A stretch of DNA of 64,000 bases from G965195345 sp965277775 (GTDB lineage Bacteria; Pseudomonadota; Gammaproteobacteria; CAKMZV01). The stretch covers positions 620,001-684,000 of the forward strand of contig OZ255843.1 in NCBI GenBank assembly GCA_965277775.1, written 5' to 3'. Positions 7,602 to 16,523 of this stretch are shown here, piece after piece (position 1 is the first letter of the stretch; each line of letters begins with the position of its first letter). The notes below the pieces were generated by a model, which searched no databases, was not told the origin of the DNA, and saw only the letters and a program-made list of their open reading frames with translations. Both the position numbers and the translations under genes were made by a program.

Positions 7602-10600
7602 ATGAAACTACAGTTTAAAGAACAAGATTTCCAAATAGAAGCGGTCAAAGCAGTGGTTGATTGTTTTGAGAGGCAGCCGCTCAAAACCAATAGCTTCACC
7701 TTAGAACGCAGCAAAGCACTCATCCAAAAAGCCAAACAAACAGACATGAACCCAGGAATTTTGGATTTTGCATTAGAGGAATATATTGGCTATCGTAACT
7801 CTGCCATTCAAATAACAGAAGACCAAATGCTTGGCAACATTAAAAAAGTTCAAAATAGGAATAACCTGCATGAAAGCCAGCAATTAGAACGTCCCAACGG
7901 CGTAAAATCAGGCTACAACCTAACCATCGAAATGGAAACAGGTACAGGTAAAACCTATGTCTATATCCGCACCATGTATGAGTTGCATAAAAAGTATGGT
8001 TGGAGCAAATTTATTGTTGTAGTACCCAGCATTGCCATCCGCGAAGGGGTGTACAAATCCTTTCAAGTGACCCAAGATCATTTTCAAGAATGCTACAAGC
8101 ACAAAATCAAACCATTTATTTATCATTCAGGTTGCCCGCAAGATATTGAGAATTTTGCCTCAGATAACCGAATCAGCGTGATGATCATCAATACACAGGC
8201 GTTCAATGCACGGAGCAAAGATGCACGACGGATCCATCAAGAATTAGATCAATTCGGCACTCGAAAACCCATAGATATTATTGCTCAAACCCAGCCCATC
8301 CTGATCATTGATGAACCACAATCGGTTGATGGTAAAAAGACTTTAGAGAGCATGCAGGATTTTAAACCGCTGTTCACACTGCGCTATTCAGCCACGCACA
8401 GAGAGGACTATAACAAGATTTATCGTTTAGATGCCTTGGATGCCTACAAAAAACAATTGGTTAAGAAGGTACAGGTAAAGGGCATCAATCTTATAAATTC
8501 AACTGGCACAACAGGTTATATTTACTTAGAAAACATTAACCTAAGCACCACAAAACCACCCCTTGCTTGGATAGAACATGAAAAAAGAAGCAAAAGTGGC
8601 GACATTTCTACAAAGCGAGTGAAAATTGCTGAAGGCTACAACATTTATGAGCAGTCAGGCAAAATGCCCGCCTATAAAAACCAAACGGTCACAGAAATAG
8701 ATGGCTATCTTAATAAAATAACCGTAGGTGGTCAAGATATCTACCCCGGAAATATTCTCAATAACCACTATGATCATACTTTTCGCACCGTCCAAATTCG
8801 GGAATGCATCCAATCGCATCTACAAAAGGAAAAGCAACTCTTTGGTCGGGGCATTAAAGTGCTTTCTCTGTTCTTTATTGATGCGGTAGAGAAATACAGA
8901 ATTTATGATGAATTCGGTGCGCAACAATTGGGCGAATACGCCCAGATATTTGAAGAGGAATATAAAGAAATAAGAGCCAAACTAAGGGACACTAAATTGA
9001 AAGGTTTTGATGAGTACTTAATGCGTGATGCCCCATCAGAGGTACATCAGGGTTACTTTTCCATAGACAAGAAAGGCAAGACGATTGATCCTATAGTAAA
9101 GCGTGGTAAAGAAGAATCCGACGATGTTTCAGCCTACGATCTAATTATGAAGGATAAAGAAAGGTTGCTTAGTTTTGATGAACCGACCCGTTTTATCTTT
9201 TCACATTCTGCCTTAAGGGAAGGCTGGGACAACCCCAATGTTTTTCAAATTTGTGCCCTCAAACACGCAGGAAGTGGCAGTGCTACAAGACGCAGGCAAG
9301 AAGTCGGGCGAGGCATGCGCTTGAGCGTTGATAAATTCGGTGTACGACAAGGCTTTGAGTTGGTCGGTGAACAAGTACATGAATTGAATAAACTCACAGT
9401 CATTGCTTCCGAGAGTTACGAGGCTTTTGCCAAAGGACTGCAGAAGGAAATTGCCGACACACTCAAAGACCGTCCGCAGAAAGCGGAAATAGACTTCTTT
9501 ACCGGCAAGGTAGTAACCGACGCGCATGGCATTAAATATAGACTAACCGAAGAAGAGTCTAAGAAACTCAATAAATTTCTATACAAAGACGATGTAATTG
9601 ATGAAGACGACAAGATTACGCCTGAAGGCAAAGAATTGATTGAAAGGCAACAAATACCGCTTCCTGAAAGTTTAGAATCTTACCGTGAATCTATATGTGC
9701 GTTATTGCAGACCATTTACACAGAGACAGACTTAAGCCCTGAGGATGAGCGTCAATCAGTCACATTTAACACTAATCGTAATTTTGAGAGGAAAGAATTT
9801 CAGGCGCTATGGAATAAAATCAATCTAAAGACCATTTATGAAGTGCAATTCGATACTGACAAGCTGGTTCAAGAAGGGAAAAACAAGATTGATGAACAAC
9901 TCAACATTGGTCGTTCAGAATACGAGCATGAGGATGCGTACCAAGTAAGATCAGCTAATATTGAACGCAGTTCGGTCGATCAGATGAAAAACGCCGACTT
10001 GCCGCCTGTATCAGAAAGCAAAACGGTATCCGTTGAAAATAAAAAACACTCCCTCGCTGTTTACGATGTGATGGGTGAGATTGAAGCTCAAACACATCTA
10101 ACTCGAAGGACGATTGTAGAAATTCTCAAGCAGATAAAACCTGAAAAATTTTTACTCTTACATAAGAATCCAGAAGCGTTCATTGCCAAATGTAGCAGAC
10201 TGATCAATGAGGCAAAATCCAGTTTAATCATCAATAACATCAAGTACCATAAAACCGAAGAAAAGTATGATGCCACGACGGTTTTTACTAATGATAAATC
10301 CGCTTTACGTCAGTCAGAAAACTTCAAAAAGCACATTTATGATTGCTTAACTTCTGACTCAAAAGTTGAATCGGATTTTGCCGCCAACTTAGAATGTAGC
10401 ACCGAAGTGGTCGTTTATGCAAAACTTCCCAAAAGTTTTTATGTTGCTACGCCTATCGCCAACTATAGCCCCGACTGGGCCATCGTATTTGATAAAGAAC
10501 AAGTACGTTATATTTATTTCGTAGCAGAAACCAAAGGCTCTGATAAAGAGGAGGATTTAAGAGCGATTGAAAAACTAAAAATTCACTGTGCTGAGAAACA

Positions 10601-10697
10601 TTTTGAAGAAATAAGCGGCGGGAAGGTCATATTTAAAATGATCGCCAGTTACAGCACTTTAAGTGATGTTCTTTGTTGGAAAAGCAAACATTCATAG
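7602..10697 (+). CDS. Type III restriction endonuclease subunit Res
   Basis: A 1031-residue superfamily 2 helicase-nuclease of the type III Res family. Walker A is METGTGKTY (residues about 111-119), motif II is IIDEPQSVDG (about 233), and motif VI is QEVGRGMRLS (about 565). The C-terminal endonuclease shows PDWAIV (about 955) followed by AETKG (about 975), a complete PD-(D/E)xK site. Res acts in a complex with Mod, which supplies the DNA recognition. All motifs are intact and no frameshift is visible, yet the only Mod sequence in the window is a 122-residue fragment. The enzyme may therefore be inactive, or may be guided by a Mod elsewhere. Confidence 0.92.
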   Translation: MKLQFKEQDFQIEAVKAVVDCFERQPLKTNSFTLERSKALIQKAKQTDMNPGILDFALEEYIGYRNSAIQITEDQMLGNIKKVQNRNNLHESQQLERPNGVKSGYNLTIEMETGTGKTYVYIRTMYELHKKYGWSKFIVVVPSIAIREGVYKSFQVTQDHFQECYKHKIKPFIYHSGCPQDIENFASDNRISVMIINTQAFNARSKDARRIHQELDQFGTRKPIDIIAQTQPILIIDEPQSVDGKKTLESMQDFKPLFTLRYSATHREDYNKIYRLDALDAYKKQLVKKVQVKGINLINSTGTTGYIYLENINLSTTKPPLAWIEHEKRSKSGDISTKRVKIAEGYNIYEQSGKMPAYKNQTVTEIDGYLNKITVGGQDIYPGNILNNHYDHTFRTVQIRECIQSHLQKEKQLFGRGIKVLSLFFIDAVEKYRIYDEFGAQQLGEYAQIFEEEYKEIRAKLRDTKLKGFDEYLMRDAPSEVHQGYFSIDKKGKTIDPIVKRGKEESDDVSAYDLIMKDKERLLSFDEPTRFIFSHSALREGWDNPNVFQICALKHAGSGSATRRRQEVGRGMRLSVDKFGVRQGFELVGEQVHELNKLTVIASESYEAFAKGLQKEIADTLKDRPQKAEIDFFTGKVVTDAHGIKYRLTEEESKKLNKFLYKDDVIDEDDKITPEGKELIERQQIPLPESLESYRESICALLQTIYTETDLSPEDERQSVTFNTNRNFERKEFQALWNKINLKTIYEVQFDTDKLVQEGKNKIDEQLNIGRSEYEHEDAYQVRSANIERSSVDQMKNADLPPVSESKTVSVENKKHSLAVYDVMGEIEAQTHLTRRTIVEILKQIKPEKFLLLHKNPEAFIAKCSRLINEAKSSLIINNIKYHKTEEKYDATTVFTNDKSALRQSENFKKHIYDCLTSDSKVESDFAANLECSTEVVVYAKLPKSFYVATPIANYSPDWAIVFDKEQVRYIYFVAETKGSDKEEDLRAIEKLKIHCAEKHFEEISGGKVIFKMIASYSTLSDVLCWKSKHS

Positions 10698-10997
10698 TGC
10701 TTTAGTTAAACCTCGCAAGCGGTGGGGGGATAAATTGCCAGTACAACCAGACACCGCCCGAATTTTTCTAACGAAAAGACCCATCTCACTCACCTCGTGA
10801 AGGAGGAAACCAGAAATAGACTCCTGCGCTTCACGTCATTCAGCACCTTGCTCGAAACGAGGGAGCGATTTAGTATTGTTCACATTAAAAATTGTTTAAA
10901 TACAATACCGCTTGACTTATTCGCGCAGTTCGATAAGGGTTGTGGCACAATAACCGCCTGATTATTAACCGTTGATTTCGCTGTTTTCATCTAAGCA
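10698..10997. other. Intergenic region between res and mraY (300 bp)
   Basis: No open frame, tRNA or strong hairpin is evident. The left half is relatively GC-rich; the right half is AT-rich and contains a TTGACT hexamer near 10912 without a well-placed -10, so an mraY promoter is likely here but not pinned down. No target-site duplication was found against the left border of the restriction locus. Confidence 0.5.
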
Positions 10998-12080
10998 ATG
11001 CTACTCTATCTTGTCCAAATATTCAGCCAGTATCAAAGTGATTTATTGATCTTTAAATACGTCACATTGCGCGCAATTTTAGCGGCGCTTACTTCGCTTG
11101 GTGTTTCTTGGTTATTGGGTTCAAAGACCATTAAACTGTTGCAACAGTTAAAACTCAAACAATCCATCCGCAGCGATGGCCCCAGCTCCCATTTTGAGAA
11201 AAGCGGCACCCCGACCATGGGGGGCATTCTGATCTTATTTTCCATTATTGTTTCGAGCTTGCTTTGGTGTGATTTGAGCAACCCAAATATTTGGTTGGTT
11301 TTGTTTGTGGTCACTGGATTTGCTTTGATTGGATTGGTCGATGATTGGTTAAAGATCAAAAACAATTCATCCCAAGGGTTGCGTGTTAAAAGCAAATATT
11401 TTCTGTTATCGGCGGTGGCAATCGTTGCGATTCTGTGGTTGTACACTCAGCAATCGGCCTATCAACCTTGGGTGTTATTGATTCCATATACCAAGGATTT
11501 TATTATAAACATTGGCTGGGGCGCCATCATATTGGGTTATTTTGTGCTGGTGGGTTCGGCCAATGCAGTGAATTTAACCGATGGCTTAGATGGCTTGGCC
11601 ATTCTCCCTACTGTACTTATTGCCAGCGCGTTGTGCGTATTTGCTTACGTCAGTGGTCATTTTTATTTCTCAGAGTATTTGTCTATTCCCTATATTGCAG
11701 GGAATGCAGAAATGGCCATATTTTGTTGCGCCATGATTGGCGCGGGGCTGGGCTTTCTTTGGTTCAACAGCTATCCCGCTCAAGTATTCATGGGTGATGT
11801 GGGTTCTCTGTCATTGGGCGGGGCATTGGGCATTATTGCCATATTGGTCAAACAAGAACTGATTTTCTTAATCATGAGTGGCGTTTTTGTGGCCGAGACT
11901 TTGTCGGTTATTTTACAAGTTGGGTCCTATAAATTAAGGGGGAAGCGCATTTTCCGCATGGCGCCCTTACACCATCATTTTGAACTCAAAGGTTGGGCAG
12001 AACCAAAGATCATCGTTCGCTTTTGGATCATTACATTGTTACTGGTTTTAATCGGTTTAGCCAGCCTTAAAATCCGTTAA
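10998..12080 (+). CDS. mraY: Phospho-N-acetylmuramoyl-pentapeptide-transferase
   Basis: A 360-residue polytopic membrane enzyme of exactly the usual length. It transfers phospho-MurNAc-pentapeptide from UDP to undecaprenyl phosphate, making lipid I. Diagnostic motifs are GTPTMGG near residue 72, LVDDWLKI (about 113), NLTDGLDGLA (about 191), MGDVGSLSLGGALG (about 265) and MAPLHHHFELKGW near the C-terminus. murD follows after 23 bp. In the standard cluster murF precedes mraY; here a restriction locus does. Confidence 0.98.
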   Translation: MLLYLVQIFSQYQSDLLIFKYVTLRAILAALTSLGVSWLLGSKTIKLLQQLKLKQSIRSDGPSSHFEKSGTPTMGGILILFSIIVSSLLWCDLSNPNIWLVLFVVTGFALIGLVDDWLKIKNNSSQGLRVKSKYFLLSAVAIVAILWLYTQQSAYQPWVLLIPYTKDFIINIGWGAIILGYFVLVGSANAVNLTDGLDGLAILPTVLIASALCVFAYVSGHFYFSEYLSIPYIAGNAEMAIFCCAMIGAGLGFLWFNSYPAQVFMGDVGSLSLGGALGIIAILVKQELIFLIMSGVFVAETLSVILQVGSYKLRGKRIFRMAPLHHHFELKGWAEPKIIVRFWIITLLLVLIGLASLKIR

Positions 12081-12103
12081 CTGTCTGATTCAATCGTATA
12101 GGG

Positions 12104-13414
12104 ATGATCCAAAAAAACCATCAATCAATATTAGTCGTGGGTTGTGGTGTGAGCGGGGAGGCAACTTGTCGCTTCTTGGCACAACAGGGTTTGGCGTTTA
12201 AATGGACCGACACGCGCGCAAATCCCCCTTTAAAACAGCAATTTTTGCAACAATTTGGGCAAGACTGTTGGATCCTGCCTAATCACATATTTTCTAAAGA
12301 TATTGGATTTAAACAAGCCATCATTGCGCCTGGTCTTGCTTTAGACGACCCTCTGGTACAAAGCATTGTTCAACATAGCATCCCAGTGATTGGAGAAATG
12401 GAACTTTTTGCCCAATACAATCGCAAAAAAATCATTGCCATCACTGGAACCAATGGTAAGAGTACCGTTACTAAGCTGATCACCCACCTATGCCAAAGCG
12501 CTGGTATAGAAACCGTTGCGGGCGGTAATATTGGTTATCCAGCTTTAGACATCCTAAATCATGATGCCGAACTCGCTGTTTTAGAAATCTCCAGTTTTCA
12601 GTTAGAAACCATGCACAGCTTGAAGCCAGATATTGGGGTGTTACTCAACATTAGCGAGGATCATTTGGATCGGCATAAATCTTTGCAACGCTATACAAAG
12701 TTGAAAAAGAAATTACTTGCGCTCTCCAAACAATCGGTATGCCAAGCCTCCATTTCAGTCGATCACCCAGATTTAATCACATTTTCAGCAGATTCAGCGG
12801 CTCAATACACACTCCAGCAAAATTCTGGACAGCTGTGGTTGGAAGGCTTGCCACATCATACCCCCTTAATGCCATTAGCTGATGCGGCATTGTTGGGACG
12901 TCACAATGCGGAAAATATCTTAGCCGCTTGGGCGGTTGGTCATCTGATGCAAATTGACAATGACCTCATTTGCCATGCGATGAAAACCTTTAAAGGCTTG
13001 CCCCATCGCTATGAAAAAGTCTCCGATTTTGCTGGCATGGTCTGGATCAATGACTCTAAGGCCACCAATGTGGCCGCCTGCATGGCGGCCTTAGCGACCT
13101 ATGCCCATCCTAAGGTTATTCTGATCGCTGGTGGACAAGGCAAGGGGCAAGATTTTAGCCCGCTTAAGCCACTCATCCGCCAAGTGGTTAAGCAGCTGAT
13201 TTTATTTGGTGAAGATAAACACCGCATAGCCGAACACGTCCAATGTACCGATGCCTTGTTTGCGGATACTTTGGATGAAGCCATTGCCTTTGCTTGTAGG
13301 CATGGTCAAAAACATGATGTTGTACTTTTTTCACCCGCTTGTGCCAGTTTTGATATGTTCAAGCATTTTGAGGATCGAGGCAATGCTTTTAAAAAAGGAG
13401 TTGCAAGGCTGTAA
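12104..13414 (+). CDS. murD: UDP-N-acetylmuramoyl-L-alanine:D-glutamate ligase
   Basis: A 436-residue Mur ligase adding D-glutamate to UDP-MurNAc-L-Ala. The N-terminal Rossmann part reads VVGCGVSGEATCRFLA; the ATP loop is TGTNGKSTVTKL (residues about 112-123); the central domain has LEISSFQLE and SEDHLDRH; the C-terminal domain has WINDSKATN and LFSPACASFDMF. These set MurD apart from MurC/E/F. It continues the mraY operon. ftsW, murG and murC, which normally follow, are absent; two tRNA genes come next. Confidence 0.97.
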   Translation: MIQKNHQSILVVGCGVSGEATCRFLAQQGLAFKWTDTRANPPLKQQFLQQFGQDCWILPNHIFSKDIGFKQAIIAPGLALDDPLVQSIVQHSIPVIGEMELFAQYNRKKIIAITGTNGKSTVTKLITHLCQSAGIETVAGGNIGYPALDILNHDAELAVLEISSFQLETMHSLKPDIGVLLNISEDHLDRHKSLQRYTKLKKKLLALSKQSVCQASISVDHPDLITFSADSAAQYTLQQNSGQLWLEGLPHHTPLMPLADAALLGRHNAENILAAWAVGHLMQIDNDLICHAMKTFKGLPHRYEKVSDFAGMVWINDSKATNVAACMAALATYAHPKVILIAGGQGKGQDFSPLKPLIRQVVKQLILFGEDKHRIAEHVQCTDALFADTLDEAIAFACRHGQKHDVVLFSPACASFDMFKHFEDRGNAFKKGVARL

Positions 13415-13501
13415 GTTGGCTCAAATTGCTGTATTGTTGCCGCCTAAAAATTTGTGTGCATCAGAACAGTGAAATTGTGTAAAGAACATCACATTATTCA
13501 G

Positions 13502-13507
13502 TATAAT
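13502..13507 (+). promoter_or_regulatory. -10 element of probable tRNA promoter
   Basis: A perfect TATAAT lies 17 bp ahead of the tRNA-Val gene, with a weak GTAAAG 17 bp upstream as the -35. The GC-rich ACCCGCC just downstream resembles the discriminator of stringently controlled stable-RNA promoters. Position and composition support it; no experiment does. Confidence 0.6.
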
Positions 13508-13524
13508 ACCCGCCTGATTTAAGT

Positions 13525-13600
13525 GGGTGCTTAGCTCAGTTGGGAGAGCATCGCCCTTACAAGGCGAGGGTCACAGGTTCAAGCCCTGTAGCACCCACCA
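13525..13600 (+). tRNA. tRNA-Val (anticodon TAC)
   Basis: A 76-nt cloverleaf. Acceptor GGGTGCT pairs with AGCACCC, the anticodon stem-loop is CGCCCTTACAAGGCG with anticodon TAC, the T-arm is CAGGTTCAAGCCCTG, and the CCA end is encoded. It reads GUN valine codons. A tRNA-Asp follows ten bases later and both probably come from one transcript. Confidence 0.97.
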
Positions 13601-13610
13601 ATCATGCCCT

Positions 13611-13687
13611 GCAGCGGTAGTTCAGTTGGTTAGAATACCGGCCTGTCACGCCGGGGGTCGCGGGTTCGAGTCCCGTCCGCTGCGCCA
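13611..13687 (+). tRNA. tRNA-Asp (anticodon GTC)
   Basis: A 77-nt cloverleaf. Acceptor GCAGCGG pairs with CCGCTGC, discriminator G and encoded CCA follow, the anticodon stem-loop CCGGCCTGTCACGCCGG carries GTC, and the T-arm is GCGGGTTCGAGTCCCGT. The GTC anticodon is a target of queuosine modification, which fits queA and queH elsewhere in the window. Confidence 0.97.
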
Positions 13688-13820
13688 TGTTGTCATGACA
13701 TGTCCCCAAAAAACACCTCTGTCATTACAATAATTTACAGATTTCTCAAGGGAAATTCATTGGAAATTCGTTATTGAATTAATATAGCTATACCAAAATA
13801 TTCAATCATCAGGATCAGAT

Positions 13821-14444
13821 ATGAAAAATTTTATAAAACGGTTATTGATCGTCGTTGTTGTTGCATTGGCGGGTATTTTTATCTTTAAAGACAGCCTCCT
13901 GAGCTATTTTGCTAACGCACAATTTGTCACAGCCGAAGCTGCACAATTCGATGCGGGCATTGACGTTGGCGCGCATATTCCAGCCATTTCAGCACTACAT
14001 CAGGGTAAAGAAGTCACAGATTTGGCTAAGTTTAGTGGTCCAAAGGGTTTGGTGGTCATGATCAATCGTTCGATTGATTGGTGTCCGTTCTGTATCCACC
14101 AAACACTCAGCCTCAATGATGCCTTTGAAAAGTTTCAAAAGAATGGCATTGGTGTTGTGATGATCACCTATGATGCGCCCGAATTACAAGAAGCATTTAT
14201 GGCTGAAAATGACATTAAATTCCCCATCATTTCCGACATTGATACGCGATCCATGAAGGCATTAAAAGTGCTACACCCTCATTTTCCCAAAGGGCATGAA
14301 CATCATGGAATCCCCTACCCTGGCACTTATATCCTTAGTCCTAAAGGCTATATAATGGGCAAGCTTTTTGTTGAAGGTTATATCAATCGTGTCAGCACAG
14401 ACAGCCTATTAGAGTTTACTATGACCAAGTTACGCGCTGGCTAA
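13821..14444 (+). CDS. Membrane-anchored peroxiredoxin/AhpC-TSA-like protein
   Basis: A 207-residue protein with an N-terminal hydrophobic segment (residues about 5-22, uncleaved anchor or signal) and a thioredoxin fold. The redox site is the CxxC in SIDWCPFCIHQT (Cys88 and Cys91), followed by IGVVMITYDAPE and the FPIISDID strand typical of the AhpC/TSA redoxin group. A CxxC rather than a single peroxidatic cysteine leaves thiol-disulfide exchange as an alternative to peroxide reduction. The topology places the domain outside the cytoplasm. It stands alone, downstream of the tRNAs and convergent with waaA. Confidence 0.7.
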   Translation: MKNFIKRLLIVVVVALAGIFIFKDSLLSYFANAQFVTAEAAQFDAGIDVGAHIPAISALHQGKEVTDLAKFSGPKGLVVMINRSIDWCPFCIHQTLSLNDAFEKFQKNGIGVVMITYDAPELQEAFMAENDIKFPIISDIDTRSMKALKVLHPHFPKGHEHHGIPYPGTYILSPKGYIMGKLFVEGYINRVSTDSLLEFTMTKLRAG

Positions 14445-14496
14445 GAACCTTGACTTTAAAGGAAGGGTTTAAAACACGCTCAAATTAATTTAGCAT

Positions 14497-14516
14497 CACC
14501 CTTGAGACTAAGGGTG
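14497..14516. terminator. Hairpin between convergent genes
   Basis: A perfect 7-bp stem CACCCTT/AAGGGTG with a 6-nt loop sits between the 3' ends of the peroxiredoxin-like gene and waaA. There is no good T-run on either side, so it is only a possible terminator; the location is its main support. Confidence 0.35.
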
Positions 14517-14522
14517 AACAGC

Positions 14523-15812
14523 TCAAGCCTCTGCCAAATACGACGCGAGGATTTTTTGGATTTTCTCTCGTATCCCTTGATTCTTAAGCGCAAACTGGTA
14601 GGCTGTTTCTGCCCGTTCATGTGCTTGCTCTGGTTGCTCAATGAGAGTGCAAATTTGTCTAGCCAAACCATCTTCATCTTGCACAATGTTCACAGCATTG
14701 TTTTCGATGGCTGGTTCAAATAAATTTTCTAAATTTGCATAATTGGGGCCACTCAACACGGGTTTTTTTAATAAGGCGGGTTCAATGATGTTATGTCCGC
14801 CAAATGGCACCAAAGAGCCTCCCACAAATGCATAGTCTGAAACCGCGTACCAAAACATTAACTCTCCAATTTGGTCAATCAGCAACACTTGCGGATCATT
14901 TTGACCAATCTCTGTTAAATCGTTTTTACTGCGTTTGTTATATCGAAATTTGTGCTTAATGAGGGCCGTATTGGTTTCCTTGTTTGTTTTGTCGTGCCGA
15001 GGCGCAATGATCAACAAGCAATCTGGATGAGACTGTAATATTTTCGAATGCGCTGCTAAGATTTTTTCACCTTCGTGCTCGTGCGTGCTAGCAGCGACCC
15101 AAATGGGGCGTTGCGGGGCAAAAGCCGTTCGCCATTGTTGTGCTCTTGTCACTAAATTTGTGCTCGGTTGCAAGTCAAATTTTAAATTACCAATCAACGA
15201 TATTTGTTCAGGCTTTGCGCCCAACCTGTAGAAATGCTTAGCATCCAGTTCAGATTGTGGAAAAATAAGCGTGAATTTCTGTAGCGATTGTTGGACCAAT
15301 TTTTTTGCATACTTTTGGTACCTCAAAGTTGACTTTCTTTTCAAACGCGCATTGATCAACATGACTGGAATGGAAGATGTGCTGGCCTGATGCAATAAAT
15401 TTGGCCAAATTTCTGTTTCCACCATTAGGATCAATTTTGGTTGTAGCTGTTGGATGAACTGCTGCATGACAGAGGGTAGGTCAAACGGCATGACATGTTT
15501 TGAAATATTAGGAAAGCGATTGTGAATGTATTCTGCGGCGCTGAGCGTGGTGTAGGTCAGCGTGATTGGCATTTGTGGATGGTTGCGTGCCAATGTTTCA
15601 ATAAAATCTTTGGCAGAACGTGCTTCACCCAGCGATAAAACATGAATCCAAATGCCATGTTTCTGAGGTTGAAACGCACTTGAGCGGGCAAAGTAATCAG
15701 TTAATTGGGCGGGCAGGCTAATCGATTTAAAGGCACGACACCGTTTATAAGTTCGCCACAAAATAATAGGCAATAACAAATAACTCAGAATTGTATAAAG
15801 CCTTAACGACAT
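14523..15812 (-). CDS. waaA: 3-deoxy-D-manno-octulosonic acid transferase
   Basis: A 429-residue GT-B glycosyltransferase of family GT30 that adds KDO to lipid A at the inner membrane. An N-terminal hydrophobic anchor is followed by IWIHVLSLGEARSA, where the Glu matches the family's catalytic base, then MVETEIWPN, INARLKRKS, WVAASTHEHEGE and FVGGSLVPFGGHNIIEPA. The usual HAVSVGE is here HVLSLGE, a mild variant. pyrF lies 9 bp upstream on the same strand, so the two are probably one transcript. Confidence 0.95.
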   Translation of the reverse strand: MSLRLYTILSYLLLPIILWRTYKRCRAFKSISLPAQLTDYFARSSAFQPQKHGIWIHVLSLGEARSAKDFIETLARNHPQMPITLTYTTLSAAEYIHNRFPNISKHVMPFDLPSVMQQFIQQLQPKLILMVETEIWPNLLHQASTSSIPVMLINARLKRKSTLRYQKYAKKLVQQSLQKFTLIFPQSELDAKHFYRLGAKPEQISLIGNLKFDLQPSTNLVTRAQQWRTAFAPQRPIWVAASTHEHEGEKILAAHSKILQSHPDCLLIIAPRHDKTNKETNTALIKHKFRYNKRSKNDLTEIGQNDPQVLLIDQIGELMFWYAVSDYAFVGGSLVPFGGHNIIEPALLKKPVLSGPNYANLENLFEPAIENNAVNIVQDEDGLARQICTLIEQPEQAHERAETAYQFALKNQGIREKIQKILASYLAEA

Positions 15813-15821
15813 GCAATAAGT

Positions 15822-16523
15822 TTATTGATAAAAGCTATGAATGCGATTTTGAATCGACATGGCCATGGCTTTTGGATCTTCTGCTTGTCGGATGGGACGT
15901 CCCATTACTATGTAACTGGCACCATTAGAAAAAGCTTGCTCCACATCAACCACCCTTTTTTGATCATCCACATTTGCAACTGGCCGAATGCCTGGCGTTA
16001 CCACAATAAATGCGTCTCCGTAATGTTGGCGCAATTGCTTGGCTTCCAAGCCTGAAGAAACAACCCCTTCACAACCAATGGCAAGCGCCCTTTTGGCTCG
16101 TGACAAGACCAGAGACTCCACCTCGCAGGCAAAACCTAAATCCGATAAGTCCCCTGTGTCCAAACTGGTGAGGGCGGTCACTGCAAGCACACCCATTTTG
16201 TTTTTGGCTTCACAAGCTGCGCGCATTATGGCATCATTGCCATGGACGGTCGCAAATTCCGCACCCTTATCATCCAAGGCACTGACCGCAGCAGCGACTG
16301 TTCGGGGCACATCAAAAAATTTGAGATCGATAAAGATTTTTTTATCCTGATCTTTCAGCCAATCGATCAGATCAATGTAATTGCCAGACATGAATAATTC
16401 CAATCCCATTTTGTAAAAGTGCACACTGTCCGCCAATGTGTGGACCATGCTTTTTGCACTATCAAGGCTACTAATGCCGTCTAAAGCAAAAATCAGACGG
16501 TCTTTGGTTTCAATGTTTGGCAT
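15822..16523 (-). CDS. pyrF: Orotidine 5'-phosphate decarboxylase
   Basis: A 233-residue TIM-barrel enzyme making UMP from OMP. LIFALDGIS gives the first substrate-binding Asp, IFIDLKFFDVPRTV the catalytic Asp-Lys-Asp array (the common DLKFHDIP with His to Phe and Ile to Val), and VTPGIRP with VMGRPIRQA the phosphate-binding region. Length matches the bacterial family. It heads a pair with waaA. Confidence 0.96.
   Translation of the reverse strand: MPNIETKDRLIFALDGISSLDSAKSMVHTLADSVHFYKMGLELFMSGNYIDLIDWLKDQDKKIFIDLKFFDVPRTVAAAVSALDDKGAEFATVHGNDAIMRAACEAKNKMGVLAVTALTSLDTGDLSDLGFACEVESLVLSRAKRALAIGCEGVVSSGLEAKQLRQHYGDAFIVVTPGIRPVANVDDQKRVVDVEQAFSNGASYIVMGRPIRQAEDPKAMAMSIQNRIHSFYQ

Noticed and set aside
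13525..13687. Mobile element inserted at the tRNA pair
   Set aside because: No integrase, phage gene or duplicated tRNA 3' end follows; the next gene is an ordinary redox protein.
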